A stretch of DNA of 64,000 nt from CAZRQL01 sp964602415 (GCA_964602415.1 CAZRQL010000002.1:62001-126000), one strand, 5' to 3'; shown: positions 9,363-18,652, counted from the first letter of the stretch. Program-made: numbers and translations. Notes: generated from the sequence alone by a model not told the origin.

Positions 9363-9392
9363 AGCTCCTATTTTTTAGGGGCTTTTTTTTTA
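9363..9392 (+). terminator. Intrinsic terminator after the poly-Asp lipoprotein
   Basis: An AGCTCCTA / TAGGGGCT stem with one G-T pair is followed by a run of nine T residues, 18 nt after the stop codon. Confidence 0.88.
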
Positions 9393-9429
9393 TCCAAATT
9401 TGGATTAATTTTACAGCCAAACTACTACC

Positions 9430-10920
9430 ATGATAGAAGTCGTCATTCCTACCGTAGGGGAGTCAATTACCGAAGTAACTATAGGCCGTTGGGCAAAAAA
9501 CAACGGGGAAAAAGTCTCCAAAAATGAAATCATTTGCGAATTGGAGTCGGATAAAGCATCTTTTGAACTGCCGGCAGAAGCAGATGGTATTTTGACAATC
9601 AAAGCGCAAGCCGGTGAAACAGTACCAGTCGGAGCAGTGATCGCCACCATTGAGCCTCAAAAAACTGAAAATGCGGTTGCTGCACCTGCCCCCAAAGTTG
9701 CTCCTGATTTGGCTCAAAAAACCGCAAGCACCCGCGAAATGGTTGTGCCAACGGTCGGTGAGTCTATCACAGAGGTTACGGTGGGACGATGGACAAAAAA
9801 CAACGGCGATACAGTCAAAAAAGACGAAGTAATATGCGAACTCGAATCCGATAAAGCCTCTTTTGAACTCACAGCCGAAGCCTCTGGCAAACTTACAATT
9901 GTGGCCGCAGCCGGCAGTACAGTACCCATCGGTGGGGTGCTTTGTAAAATAGAAGAAACCGCAGACCAACCTACAACTACCCCACAGCCAAGTCCTACTG
10001 CTTCATCTCCAGTGGTTTCATCTTCGGTAGTCGGCCATCCTTCGCCCGCAGCCGCCAAGATTTTGGCCGAAAAAGGCATCGAAACTACTGCTGTTTCAGG
10101 CAGCGGAGTGGGCGGTCGCATCACCAAAGAAGATGCCCTAAAAGCTCCCATACCTGTCCAACAGCCTGTTGAAAAAGTTGCTGCCCCTGTTGCTTCTACC
10201 CCTTCCGTTTCAAATTCAGACAAGCCCACCAAGCGTCAAAAGATGACCAATTTGCGCAAAACCATTGCCAAGCGTCTGGTGGCCGTTAAAAACGAAACCG
10301 CTATGCTCACCACCTTCAACGAGGTGGATATGAAGCCCGTAATGGATCTGAGGAGCAAGTACAAAGACAGCTTCAAAGAAAAATTCGGGATCGGTCTGGG
10401 ATTTATGTCATTCTTTACCAAGGCTGTGTGTGTGGCTTTGAAAGAGTGGCCAGCCGTAAACGCTTACATTGACGGCGATGAGATCGTGTACAATGATTTT
10501 TGTGATATAAGTGTGGCCGTATCTACCCCAAGAGGACTGGTTACGCCTGTGATTAGGAATGCCGAAAACTTGAGTTTAGACCAAATCGAAAAAGAAATTG
10601 CCGCTCTGGCTGCCAAAGCCCGCGACAACAAACTCTCGATTCCTGAAATGACTGGTGGTACTTTTACCATCACCAACGGGGGAGTTTTTGGCTCTATGAT
10701 GTCCACCCCTATCCTCAACCCACCTCAGTCCGCCATTTTGGGGATGCACAACATAGTCAATCGCCCGGTAGCCATAGGCAACAATATCGAAGTAAGACCC
10801 ATCATGTATCTGGCTCTTTCTTACGACCACCGGATTATAGACGGCAGAGAATCGGTAAGTTTTTTGGTGAGGGTCAAACAACTCATTGAAGACCCCGCTC
10901 GTTTGCTGTTAGGGGTTTGA
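9430..10920 (+). CDS. odhB: 2-oxoglutarate dehydrogenase E2 (dihydrolipoyl succinyltransferase) with two lipoyl domains
   Basis: This 496-residue E2 subunit transfers the succinyl group to CoA in the oxoglutarate dehydrogenase complex. Domains in order: lipoyl 1 (1-76, lipoyl-lysine K42 in ESDKAS), an Ala/Pro linker, lipoyl 2 (102-176, K142), a linker, the E1/E3-binding domain (about 203-240, SPAAAKILAEKGI) and the catalytic domain (265-496, with YDHRIIDGR near the end). Most E2o proteins have one lipoyl domain. Here the two are nearly identical and exactly 100 residues apart, which points to an internal duplication. The closely related branched-chain E2 is an alternative, but the GESITE motif favours E2o. 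No E1 gene is adjacent; lpd is 22 kb away. Confidence 0.88.
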   Translation: MIEVVIPTVGESITEVTIGRWAKNNGEKVSKNEIICELESDKASFELPAEADGILTIKAQAGETVPVGAVIATIEPQKTENAVAAPAPKVAPDLAQKTASTREMVVPTVGESITEVTVGRWTKNNGDTVKKDEVICELESDKASFELTAEASGKLTIVAAAGSTVPIGGVLCKIEETADQPTTTPQPSPTASSPVVSSSVVGHPSPAAAKILAEKGIETTAVSGSGVGGRITKEDALKAPIPVQQPVEKVAAPVASTPSVSNSDKPTKRQKMTNLRKTIAKRLVAVKNETAMLTTFNEVDMKPVMDLRSKYKDSFKEKFGIGLGFMSFFTKAVCVALKEWPAVNAYIDGDEIVYNDFCDISVAVSTPRGLVTPVIRNAENLSLDQIEKEIAALAAKARDNKLSIPEMTGGTFTITNGGVFGSMMSTPILNPPQSAILGMHNIVNRPVAIGNNIEVRPIMYLALSYDHRIIDGRESVSFLVRVKQLIEDPARLLLGV

Positions 10921-10954
10921 TTGCAGCAAAAACGGTCAGCGTAGTTACAGCGTC

Positions 10955-10962
10955 TATATTTG
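10955..10962 (+). promoter_or_regulatory. Bacteroidota -7 box (TATATTTG)
   Basis: This exact TAnnTTTG octamer ends 16 nt before the ATG at 10979 and would start the three-gene unit 10979-12941. Confidence 0.6.
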
Positions 10963-10978
10963 TAGAATTGTTTGTTAT

Positions 10979-11599
10979 ATGGGTTTGAAAAAAGCCAATT
11001 CCATTGGTCTGACTTTTATAGTTCTGTTTGCGACTACGTGTTTTGCTCAAAAAAATACCTTGAAAATATCAGGGTACATAATAGACAAATATACGCACGC
11101 ACGCTTGCACGCCGCGCAACTTTTTGTAAAAGAAGTAGGACAAGTTACATTGGATGAAGAAGGAAACTTTTCATTTGAGATAAAAAAAAAGTATATTGAC
11201 CAAAATATTGTTCTAAAGATTAAATCCCCCGGTTACGACGACCTCAACTACGCGCATCAGGTATCTCCGATAGAGATTTTCAATCAAAACATAGAAATCG
11301 AAATGTCTCACAACGCGTACTCTATTGTAGGCCAAATACTTGACAGTGAAAACAAAGAGCCGCTTTCCTTGGGCGAAGTGCGCGTCAGTGTCTTGGGAGA
11401 ACCGGCGCTTCAGGGTATTATAGGCAGCGACGGAAGCTACCAACTCATCATACCCATACCGACTGCCCTGAAAAATAATAATAAGATTACCGTGCTCGTT
11501 GATGCCAGAGGATACCGCCCCAAACTTTTTCATCTCAATTTTGACAATAGAGAATACCAACACATATTAGGTTTGATATGGTTGGATAAAGACATGTAA
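10979..11599 (+). CDS. Secreted protein with two carboxypeptidase-regulatory-like (TonB-plug-like) domains
   Basis: The 206-residue protein has a signal peptide (residues 1-23, cleavage after CFA). It then shows two copies of the beta-sandwich seen in CarboxypepD_reg proteins: SGYIIDKYTHARLHAAQLFVKE (split here as a domain start near residue 30) and VGQILDSENKEPLSLGEVRV (near residue 117), each followed by an EGNF/DGSY turn. Such domains mediate surface adhesion or sit at the front of TonB receptors; no barrel is present here. It is the first gene of a unit with the TlpA-like gene (17 nt later) and the ExbD-like gene. I assign no specific function. Confidence 0.72.
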   Translation: MGLKKANSIGLTFIVLFATTCFAQKNTLKISGYIIDKYTHARLHAAQLFVKEVGQVTLDEEGNFSFEIKKKYIDQNIVLKIKSPGYDDLNYAHQVSPIEIFNQNIEIEMSHNAYSIVGQILDSENKEPLSLGEVRVSVLGEPALQGIIGSDGSYQLIIPIPTALKNNNKITVLVDARGYRPKLFHLNFDNREYQHILGLIWLDKDM

Positions 11600-11616
11600 A
11601 TCAATTTTTTATCAAT

Positions 11617-12126
11617 ATGTTTAATTTCAGATTTTTATTTTTTGCACTGGCTATATGTGCAATTTTTTGTCTCAATTTGGTAGGCCAAAATCCAAAACCT
11701 TCTATTGGCGACAAAGCCCCCGAAATCACTGCAAACAAACCTACCGGCGAAAGCCTAAGCCTGTCCTCAGTCAAGGCCAAATACGTGCTGATTGATTTTT
11801 GGGCTTCTTGGTGCGGGCCTTGTCGTAGAGAAAATGTAAACCTGATCAAAACCTATGACCGATTCAAAGACAAGGGCTTCACTGTCTTCAGTGTGTCTTT
11901 GGATCAAGATGCAAGCCGTTGGAAGCAGGCCATCAAATCAGACAAATTAGTTTGGGACTATCATGTCAGCGACTTAAAAGGGTGGTATAGCTCAGCAGCC
12001 GCGCTTTATGGAGTCAATTCAATCCCTGACAACTTTTTAATCGACGACAAAGGGGTCATTGTTGGTAAGGGCTTGCGTGGAGCGGCCTTGGATGAAAAAT
12101 TAGAATCTCTTTTGAAAAAGAACTGA
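11617..12126 (+). CDS. TlpA/ResA-like periplasmic thioredoxin
   Basis: The 169-residue protein has an N-terminal signal sequence (about 1-25) and a thioredoxin fold of the AhpC/TSA-Redoxin type. It carries the redox motif FWASWCGPCRRE (Cys pair at about residues 70 and 73) and the cis-proline at SIPDNF. The insertion between the motif and the next strand is typical of TlpA/ResA. It would reduce disulfides in periplasmic proteins. It lies 17 nt after the regulatory-domain gene and 5 nt before the ExbD-like gene, suggesting a shared envelope task. Confidence 0.9.
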   Translation: MFNFRFLFFALAICAIFCLNLVGQNPKPSIGDKAPEITANKPTGESLSLSSVKAKYVLIDFWASWCGPCRRENVNLIKTYDRFKDKGFTVFSVSLDQDASRWKQAIKSDKLVWDYHVSDLKGWYSSAAALYGVNSIPDNFLIDDKGVIVGKGLRGAALDEKLESLLKKN

Positions 12127-12131
12127 TTGTC

Positions 12132-12941
12132 ATGAAATTGCGAAGCCTAATTGAACTCACTCCTTTGTTGGATGTTTTTCTGATTCTGATTTTTGCATTT
12201 TTGGCGGGTTACAAAGCCAAAACCCAAACTGCTGAAGAGAAAAACAAGGTTCAGTTAGACTCTATCGAGTCGGCCAACAAGTACTTGGAGTCCAAGCTCT
12301 CAACTTACATGAGCAGTTTGGACTCCACTCGACTCAAAGCGGCGGCCACTTTGTCCCAACTTGAGGCCCAGCAAGAGCTTTTCCGCCAAACCATGATAAA
12401 TTTAAGCGAAGACTTTGCCGATTTTTTTGAGGACAGCCGCATCAACGCCGAAGAACTGAAAAATAAGGGGGAACTTTCCAGCCAAGACTACGACAAATTT
12501 TTGGAAAGTATAGAAGAACTCATCCCTGAAAACAGGAAAGAGTTCATACGCAAAGTGTTTGTTTTGAAAGAGTTAAATTCTTATTCTACTGTTTTTGACA
12601 TTTACATAGACGACCAAAATCAGTTGCACATACAAAACAAGCCTACGGGAATTTTTCTCAATGATTTTGATGAACGGATTGACGATTTCCCTACTCCCTC
12701 CAAAGACCGGTTTTTTCAAAAAACCACAGAATGGCTGGAATCAGCCTATTCAAAAGGCCAAAAAGGCAAAGAAAAATTGGGTGATATTATACTCATATCT
12801 TTTGGTCATGGCGGCCAAACCATGCAGGGTGTCATTGCTCTGGCAAAAAAAGCAGCCAAAGAGTTTCACCAAAAAATTCAAAATATAGAGAAAGGAAGTC
12901 GCAAAGTTTTGTTTTCCGAGTTGGGGTATTATCCTATTTGA
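12132..12941 (+). CDS. ExbD/TolR-like membrane protein with coiled coil
   Basis: This 269-residue protein has one N-terminal membrane span (about 10-26, ELTPLLDVFLILIFAFL). That span reproduces the ExbD/TolR signature in which an aspartate (here D14) follows TPLL/TPLI and carries protons for the motor. A long coiled coil follows (about 35-110), then a mixed domain ending in a GHGGQTMQGVIALAKKA helix that resembles the ExbD periplasmic fold. It is longer than normal ExbD (about 140-200 residues). No ExbB/TolQ partner gene lies in the window, which is unusual because ExbD works with one. The ExbD call rests on the span motif and is an inference. Confidence 0.6.
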   Translation: MKLRSLIELTPLLDVFLILIFAFLAGYKAKTQTAEEKNKVQLDSIESANKYLESKLSTYMSSLDSTRLKAAATLSQLEAQQELFRQTMINLSEDFADFFEDSRINAEELKNKGELSSQDYDKFLESIEELIPENRKEFIRKVFVLKELNSYSTVFDIYIDDQNQLHIQNKPTGIFLNDFDERIDDFPTPSKDRFFQKTTEWLESAYSKGQKGKEKLGDIILISFGHGGQTMQGVIALAKKAAKEFHQKIQNIEKGSRKVLFSELGYYPI

Positions 12942-12983
12942 TGGGGAATGTTGTTTCAAATAGATTCTTTTTTTTAAGAAAAA

Positions 12984-13015
12984 TTTGGTCAATTGTTTTT
13001 GAGTTGCTATGTTTG
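12984..13015 (+). promoter_or_regulatory. Canonical Bacteroidota promoter of tRNA-Gln
   Basis: A TTTG -33 box (12984-12987) is followed after 20 nt by the -7 box TATGTTTG (13008-13015). The tRNA begins 12 nt further on. Confidence 0.85.
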
Positions 13016-13027
13016 CACTCGCAAAAA

Positions 13028-13100
13028 TGGCCGATGGTGTAATTGGCAACACATCAGATTTTGGTTCTGAGTAGTCTAGGTTCGAGTCCTAGTCGGCCAA
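13028..13100 (+). tRNA. tRNA-Gln (anticodon UUG)
   Basis: The acceptor stem TGGCCGA/TCGGCCA, the anticodon stem TCAGA/TCTGA with loop TTTTGGT (anticodon TTG) and a GGTTCGAGTCC T-arm are all readable. The CCA end is not encoded. Confidence 0.95.
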
Positions 13101-13105
13101 CAAGA

Positions 13106-13136
13106 TAAAAAAGCCCTGAATATCAGGGCTTTTTTA
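13106..13136. terminator. Bidirectional terminator between tRNA-Gln and the parvulin gene
   Basis: The stem AGCCCTGA/TCAGGGCT with a 3-nt loop is preceded by A6 and followed by T6, so it can serve both the plus-strand tRNA and the convergent minus-strand gene ending at 13137. Confidence 0.9.
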
Positions 13137-15401
13137 TTACTTCTTAGGGATCAACTTTTTGAAATTGGCTTCGTTTATTTTTACGGGGTATCGTTTTTTA
13201 AGGGAATCTACCCAATTTTCTTCGAGATACACTTGATAGTCAGCCACTACTTGGCCACGGACTTCAGAGAGTTCTTTGGGTTGTGGAGGTAAAACAGCTT
13301 TTACTCTCAAGTAGTACACTTGCTCATCCAGTTCTCCAGTAAATTCCCCTGTTTGTCCAAAATGCTTATCTGCAATAGGATTTTCCCCTTTTTCATACTT
13401 CCCTTCATATACTTTGACTTTTAGAGGGTTGCGGGCGTTGTAAACAGATTCGAGATGCCTTTTTCCGGTGGCAAAGAGAGCCAACACGATTCTGGGTTGG
13501 TTTTCGATGGGTGTGGGCTGCTTGACGATTCGGATTTTGCTTCTATCTATTTTGTAGGAAGTCAAATAATTAATCGCTTCATCAATTCTTTTGTCTTCGA
13601 TACTGTCAGATTCGGATGCCGCCTTTTGTGAAATCAAATCCAGCACAGTATAATCGTTGCGGCGTATCTTGGAGGCAGTTCGATCGAGCAGCGTTCGGAA
13701 AGCCTGAGGCAGTTCAGTTTTATCAAGTTGCATATTGAAGGGAATTTCTTCGCCTTGTATGGCATAACGAGGCAGCGCAAAGTCAGCCACCAAAGAGTCT
13801 AAGGTCTGTTTGTTTCTGGCCAAAGCCGCCAAAATATCCATTCTCTCTTTCCATCTGTACTTTGAGGCATTGGCAGCAAAGAACTTTTCCAAACCGATGG
13901 TATCTTGTCCGGCTTTGTTCCAGACCTCTTGTTCCATGATTCTGAAGAGCATCAAACCCTCACGGTATTCGCGCTCTAAGTTTTTGTAATCAGGGTATTT
14001 TTGAGCCAAATGAGCTTCTTCATATTCTATATTGGCTTTTTCTTCATAGCTTTTAAAAAGAGTAAGGGCATAGGCTTTGGGGTCAAAATCTTCTGACAAA
14101 GTTTGTGTTTTTTGGACATATTTATAAAAGTCTCCGATACTATATTGCTTTTTGCCTATGCTAAAAAGCGGCTTTTTTAGGCTGATATTTGTAGAATCAT
14201 ATTTCCATTGTCCCAACACCAAACTTGAATCAAAGGCTTGCATGGCTTGGACGTAATCTTTTGTGTTGACAACGTAGTTGTTTTCCTTTTTAATTCTGTC
14301 CAAAAACGCCTTTTGAGGAAGTTGGGAGCGTGAATCTTTCTGAATTTTGAGTTTGAGTTCGTTTTCTATGGCCTCAAATGGGGGCACAGGGGCTTTCTTT
14401 TGGAGTTTGATGAGATGCCAACCGTAAGGGGTGCGGACAGGCTGTGAAATATCACCGGGTTTTTGCAGCGCGAAGGCAGAATCCAAAAAAGCGTTCAATT
14501 GTGGAGGAAAAACCCCTGCCGAGATGGCCTGCAATTCTCCGCCTTTTTCTTTTGTATTGGCATCATCGCTGTACTGTTTGACCATTTTGTCCCAATCCTG
14601 GCCGGCCAGTATTTTATTTCTTATCGCTTCAATATTGCGGTAAGCCGCAAGTGAATCCTCTACCGACATGCCTTCTCTGGCCAAGACCATCAAATGAGCT
14701 ACATATACCGATCCGCGAGAGGGGCGTTTGTCGTGAACTTTGAGGATGTGGTAGCCGAAATCAGTGCGAAAAGGCCGACTAATCTGACCGACCGGAGTGT
14801 TAAAAGCTGCATTTTCAAAATCATAAACCATCTGAAAAGCAGTAAAATACCCCAAGTCGCCTCCCGTCTCTTGGGCTGACTCATCTTGGGAATAGAGCCG
14901 CGCCAGTTTAGAAAAATCCTCTCCCTTTACTGCTTTTTCATAGACTTCTTGTATGAGTTTGGATGCCAAGACCGTATCGGCAGGTGATGCTTTCGGCGAG
15001 GCAAAAATCAAGATGTGTGAAACCCTGACTTCCTGTTGCATACGCCGGTAGGCTTCCTTAATGAGTTGGTCAGTTACTTGTTTTTCAGTAAGATATGGGC
15101 GAGTAATCTGCGATTTGTAGCCCATAAATTCTTTGACAAACTCCGGGCTTTGGTCAATTTTTTGTTCTTTGGCAGCCGCTACTTTGAGCTTGAATTTGAT
15201 GAACAAATCCATATAATCTCTAAGACTTTTTTCGTCTCTCTTATCTTTCTTGGGGTCAAAGTTCTTACCATACAGGTATTCAAATTCTTCGGTACTGATT
15301 TTTTCACCGTTGACCTCCAACAGTGGCAGCGGTTTCTTTTGTGCTTCGGCGCAAAAACAAAAAAAAGCCAAACTTGACAATAAAATTAGTTTTTTGTTCA
15401 T
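13137..15401 (-). CDS. Periplasmic peptidyl-prolyl isomerase with two parvulin domains (SurA/PpiC-like)
   Basis: The 754-residue protein has a signal peptide (1-20) and an N-terminal SurA-like helical region. Two parvulin domains lie at about 124-226 (VRVSHILIFA..GGDLGYF..DFGYHILKV) and 231-345 (YVAHLMVLA..GGELQAI..PYGWHLIKL). The long C-terminal part (350-754) contains a further segment that looks like a decayed chaperone-type repeat. It should assist outer membrane protein folding in the periplasm, comparable to SurA in Proteobacteria but larger. It is a single gene; the sensor kinase gene diverges from it across a 179-nt spacer. Confidence 0.88.
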   Translation of the reverse strand: MNKKLILLSSLAFFCFCAEAQKKPLPLLEVNGEKISTEEFEYLYGKNFDPKKDKRDEKSLRDYMDLFIKFKLKVAAAKEQKIDQSPEFVKEFMGYKSQITRPYLTEKQVTDQLIKEAYRRMQQEVRVSHILIFASPKASPADTVLASKLIQEVYEKAVKGEDFSKLARLYSQDESAQETGGDLGYFTAFQMVYDFENAAFNTPVGQISRPFRTDFGYHILKVHDKRPSRGSVYVAHLMVLAREGMSVEDSLAAYRNIEAIRNKILAGQDWDKMVKQYSDDANTKEKGGELQAISAGVFPPQLNAFLDSAFALQKPGDISQPVRTPYGWHLIKLQKKAPVPPFEAIENELKLKIQKDSRSQLPQKAFLDRIKKENNYVVNTKDYVQAMQAFDSSLVLGQWKYDSTNISLKKPLFSIGKKQYSIGDFYKYVQKTQTLSEDFDPKAYALTLFKSYEEKANIEYEEAHLAQKYPDYKNLEREYREGLMLFRIMEQEVWNKAGQDTIGLEKFFAANASKYRWKERMDILAALARNKQTLDSLVADFALPRYAIQGEEIPFNMQLDKTELPQAFRTLLDRTASKIRRNDYTVLDLISQKAASESDSIEDKRIDEAINYLTSYKIDRSKIRIVKQPTPIENQPRIVLALFATGKRHLESVYNARNPLKVKVYEGKYEKGENPIADKHFGQTGEFTGELDEQVYYLRVKAVLPPQPKELSEVRGQVVADYQVYLEENWVDSLKKRYPVKINEANFKKLIPKK

Positions 15402-15580
15402 AAATACGAAATGATATGTTGATAAAATAGACAGCTTAAATCAGATTTTAAAAGAGCAAAATTAATAAATCGCATCTATATTGACTCTCATATTGAAAAG
15501 AGAAATGTTTTTAATTGTTGTAATATAAAATGCTATTTTTGGTTTATTAAAGTATGCTTACTTGAACCATTGTGGAGAAT

Positions 15581-18500
15581 ATGCACCAAACTATTTTGAT
15601 CATATACCTGATAAGTGTTGTATTTTGCCAAAAACTTAATGCGCAATACCTTTACAGTGCCAAACATTACACCATTCACGAAGGGCTTAACTCAGACGGC
15701 GTGTTCTCTTTGGGACGGGATGGCTACGACAGGCTTTGGGTGGCTACCTTAAATGGGATAGGTTACTTTAATGGCATTAAGTGGGAAACATACAAGCCTT
15801 CTTACAAATTGCCCAAAGATATTTATACAAAATTCACCAAAGACCAAAAAGGTAAGCTATGGCTTACAGGGGCTTTAGAAAAAGGCTTTTTTGTAGGAAT
15901 TGTGGATGCTGACCATCAAATCAGGCGCATGCCCATAAACCCCGCTGCTGCCCTGCCGGGACAGTTTGGAATATATGGTTTTGAAGTGAGCTACAAAGAG
16001 TCTGACACTTTGATACATATTGGGCACTCAAATGTATTGTTGAGCTATAGTTTGGTTTCCAAAGAATTATTGTATGATTCAGTACCTAAAATAAAAAAAA
16101 TAACTAAGGTTTTAGCTTACAAAAATGAACTCCTAATCTTAGGGAATAAGGGAGTCTTTCTAAAAACAAATAGCGGATTTAAAGAAATACATTTAAATAC
16201 AAATGAAGAAGAAGCATATTTTGATGCTGTAAATACAGAAAAAGAAACTGTAATTTTAGGCAGTAACTATATTTATACTATTTCAGATGACTCAATCAAA
16301 AAATTTGATTACGGGCATACCAATAAAAAAATCTTCAAAGATTACCACATAATCAAATTATCCGAAAAAGAATTTTTATTTATCAAATCCGGCACTCTTT
16401 GTAAAATAAACACACAAACCGGTCAAATCACCCAACCTAACATAGCCAATTATTCTCAAAATCACCCTGTAACGGCTCTTTTAAAAACCAATCAGTACAT
16501 CTGGATGGGTACACCCAATGGAGTTTTTCAGTTCAACCTCGCCTACAAAAGCTACACTTCCGACAACGGTATTCCGGGGGATGAAGTAAGTTTGGTGATG
16601 GATATGGGCAATAACCAAGTATTTTTAAGCTGCAACAATGGATTGGCTATTATAGAAAATGAAAAAATTACCTACGCTGTAAAAAAATCTGAAAAGTTAC
16701 TAACCGAATTTAAGGAACAAAGAATATTGGATGCAGTTTTAGAGGGAAAAAATATCATCATGGCGGCTTCTGAAGCCGGTTTTTTAAGTTTTGATATTAA
16801 AAAAAAGAAAATTACACCCCTAAAATTAGACACATATTATGCGTTCAGTTCTGCCCTTCACAATGACACCCTACTGTTGGCTTTTCGTGAAAAAAACTAT
16901 CAAAACCGGCTTGGATACTATAAAAACGGACAGATAGTAAAAAAAATAAGCCTGCCTAATGGGTATGTAAGAAAAATCAAAATACTTCACAACAATGATA
17001 TTGTTGTAATAGGTGCAGGGATTGCGTGTGTGCTTAGAAAAGACACTTGCATTAAATTAAAAATGCACGACGGCTCCCTGCCAAAAATATATGATGCAGT
17101 ACAATACGAACCCTTTGGCACTTTATTGGCAAGTGCAGAGGGAATTGATATTCTAAGCAATGACTCAATTGTTCCGACACGATTGTTTGGAATAAACAGC
17201 CCTATTTACGCTTTTCTTATTGACAAAGAAAATAACTTATGGATGGGAACAGACAATGGTTTATTGTGTTATGATGGACAAAAAATACATCAAATTACAA
17301 GGCATGAAGGCTTAATTGGTTATGATGTGAGCCGAAAAGGCCTCATACAAGATAAAACGGGGCAAATTTGGGTGGGAACCAATCAAGGAATTACCGTATT
17401 CGACCCAAAAATCATCAAAAAAGAAAAAGAAAACCCGAACATTTATTTTACTGCCATTAAATCAAATAATGAGCCTATTTTGGATACTACCTTAGAATAT
17501 TCAAAAAATAATTTAGAATTTGAATTTGAGGCCATTAGTTTTGAACCGCAAGAGAGGATGAATTTTAGGGTAAAACTTCATGGTTATGACCAAGACTGGG
17601 TGCAGATAGAAAACACCAATCACAAGCATATCAGGTACACCAGTCTGCCTTTCGGACAATACCAACTTGAAATTCAATACAAGTTTTCGTTTAGTGATTG
17701 GCAAAAGGGAATCAAAAGCTCCTTAATTACAATCAAAAAGCCATTTTATTTAAAAAATTGGTTCTTATTTTTGATTTTAATTGTTGTTACATTTTTTATT
17801 TATCAAATAAATAATTTTTTTAATAAAGTGCGAAATGAACAAAGATTAAAGATATTGCTTGAAGAAAAAACAAGAGAAATCAGATTAAACGAGCGAGAAT
17901 TAGAAGAAAAAAATTTAGAACTGACTCGTGTAAATAAAGAATTAGACAGATTTGTTTATAGCGCGTCCCATGACATAAAAGCCCCTCTTGCGTCTTTGAA
18001 AGGCATAGTTCAAATCATAAGAAATGAAGAATTAGACCCAAAAATAGAGCCATACATTGAATACATAGAGAAAAATATCATTCGATTGGATGTTTTTATC
18101 AAAGAGCTAATAGATTTTTCAAGAAATGTGAGAACCGAAATTTCGGTCGAGCAAATTGATTTCTACTCTTTAATCCAAGAGGCTATTGAAGAAAATAAGT
18201 ATTACCAAAAAGATAATATACAAATAACGACTCAGATAATTGCAAATGCTGTTTTTTTTAGTGACAAAAGAAGAATTTCAGTTGTACTCAATAATTTAAT
18301 ATCGAATTCAATTAAATACCACAATCCATATATAGACGAATCACACATAAAAATAATTGTAGAAATAGATTTACAAAAAGCCCTTATCAGTATAGAAGAC
18401 AATGGGATTGGTATTAAAGAAGAGTACATACCAAGACTGTTTGAGATGTTTTTCAGGGCAACCGAGCAAAGCAGCGGCTCAGGTCTTGGGCTTTTTATCG

Positions 18501-18607
18501 TAAAAGAAACATTAGATAAGTTGGGGGGTAAAATAGAAGTAAGTTCTTTATTGAATAAAGGGAGCATATTTAGGATTAAAATCCCAAATTTGATTGGAAA
18601 GGGTTAG
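15581..18607 (+). CDS. Propeller/Y_Y_Y-type sensor histidine kinase
   Basis: The 1008-residue protein has a signal sequence, then many short Reg_prop blade motifs (DRLWVATLNGI, GKLWLTGA, QIWVGTNQG) forming periplasmic beta-propellers to about residue 620. A Y_Y_Y domain (about 640-715), a membrane span (727-744), a coiled coil and a HisKA domain follow, with phospho-acceptor H797 in SASHDIKAPLAS. The HATPase domain shows N box NNLISNSIKYH, G1 DNGIGI (940-945) and G2 GSGLGL (966-971). Unlike the polysaccharide-utilisation hybrids, it ends after HATPase: there is no receiver or AraC output domain and no regulator gene alongside. I prefer ATG 15581 to the GTG nine bases earlier. The gene is markedly AT-rich compared with its neighbours. 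Confidence 0.9.
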   Translation: MHQTILIIYLISVVFCQKLNAQYLYSAKHYTIHEGLNSDGVFSLGRDGYDRLWVATLNGIGYFNGIKWETYKPSYKLPKDIYTKFTKDQKGKLWLTGALEKGFFVGIVDADHQIRRMPINPAAALPGQFGIYGFEVSYKESDTLIHIGHSNVLLSYSLVSKELLYDSVPKIKKITKVLAYKNELLILGNKGVFLKTNSGFKEIHLNTNEEEAYFDAVNTEKETVILGSNYIYTISDDSIKKFDYGHTNKKIFKDYHIIKLSEKEFLFIKSGTLCKINTQTGQITQPNIANYSQNHPVTALLKTNQYIWMGTPNGVFQFNLAYKSYTSDNGIPGDEVSLVMDMGNNQVFLSCNNGLAIIENEKITYAVKKSEKLLTEFKEQRILDAVLEGKNIIMAASEAGFLSFDIKKKKITPLKLDTYYAFSSALHNDTLLLAFREKNYQNRLGYYKNGQIVKKISLPNGYVRKIKILHNNDIVVIGAGIACVLRKDTCIKLKMHDGSLPKIYDAVQYEPFGTLLASAEGIDILSNDSIVPTRLFGINSPIYAFLIDKENNLWMGTDNGLLCYDGQKIHQITRHEGLIGYDVSRKGLIQDKTGQIWVGTNQGITVFDPKIIKKEKENPNIYFTAIKSNNEPILDTTLEYSKNNLEFEFEAISFEPQERMNFRVKLHGYDQDWVQIENTNHKHIRYTSLPFGQYQLEIQYKFSFSDWQKGIKSSLITIKKPFYLKNWFLFLILIVVTFFIYQINNFFNKVRNEQRLKILLEEKTREIRLNERELEEKNLELTRVNKELDRFVYSASHDIKAPLASLKGIVQIIRNEELDPKIEPYIEYIEKNIIRLDVFIKELIDFSRNVRTEISVEQIDFYSLIQEAIEENKYYQKDNIQITTQIIANAVFFSDKRRISVVLNNLISNSIKYHNPYIDESHIKIIVEIDLQKALISIEDNGIGIKEEYIPRLFEMFFRATEQSSGSGLGLFIVKETLDKLGGKIEVSSLLNKGSIFRIKIPNLIGKG

Positions 18608-18627
18608 TTTTTTGCTTTCACTTTCTT

Positions 18628-18635
18628 TATCTTTG
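18628..18635 (+). promoter_or_regulatory. Bacteroidota -7 box (TATCTTTG)
   Basis: This exact TAnnTTTG octamer ends 17 nt before the ABC-F start codon, in the short gap after the kinase gene. Confidence 0.55.
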
Positions 18636-18652
18636 CGCCAGTTTATAGATTT

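Noticed and set aside
12132..12941. A Zorya-type defence component
   Set aside because: ZorB has an OmpA-like domain and needs a ZorA motor gene; neither is present.
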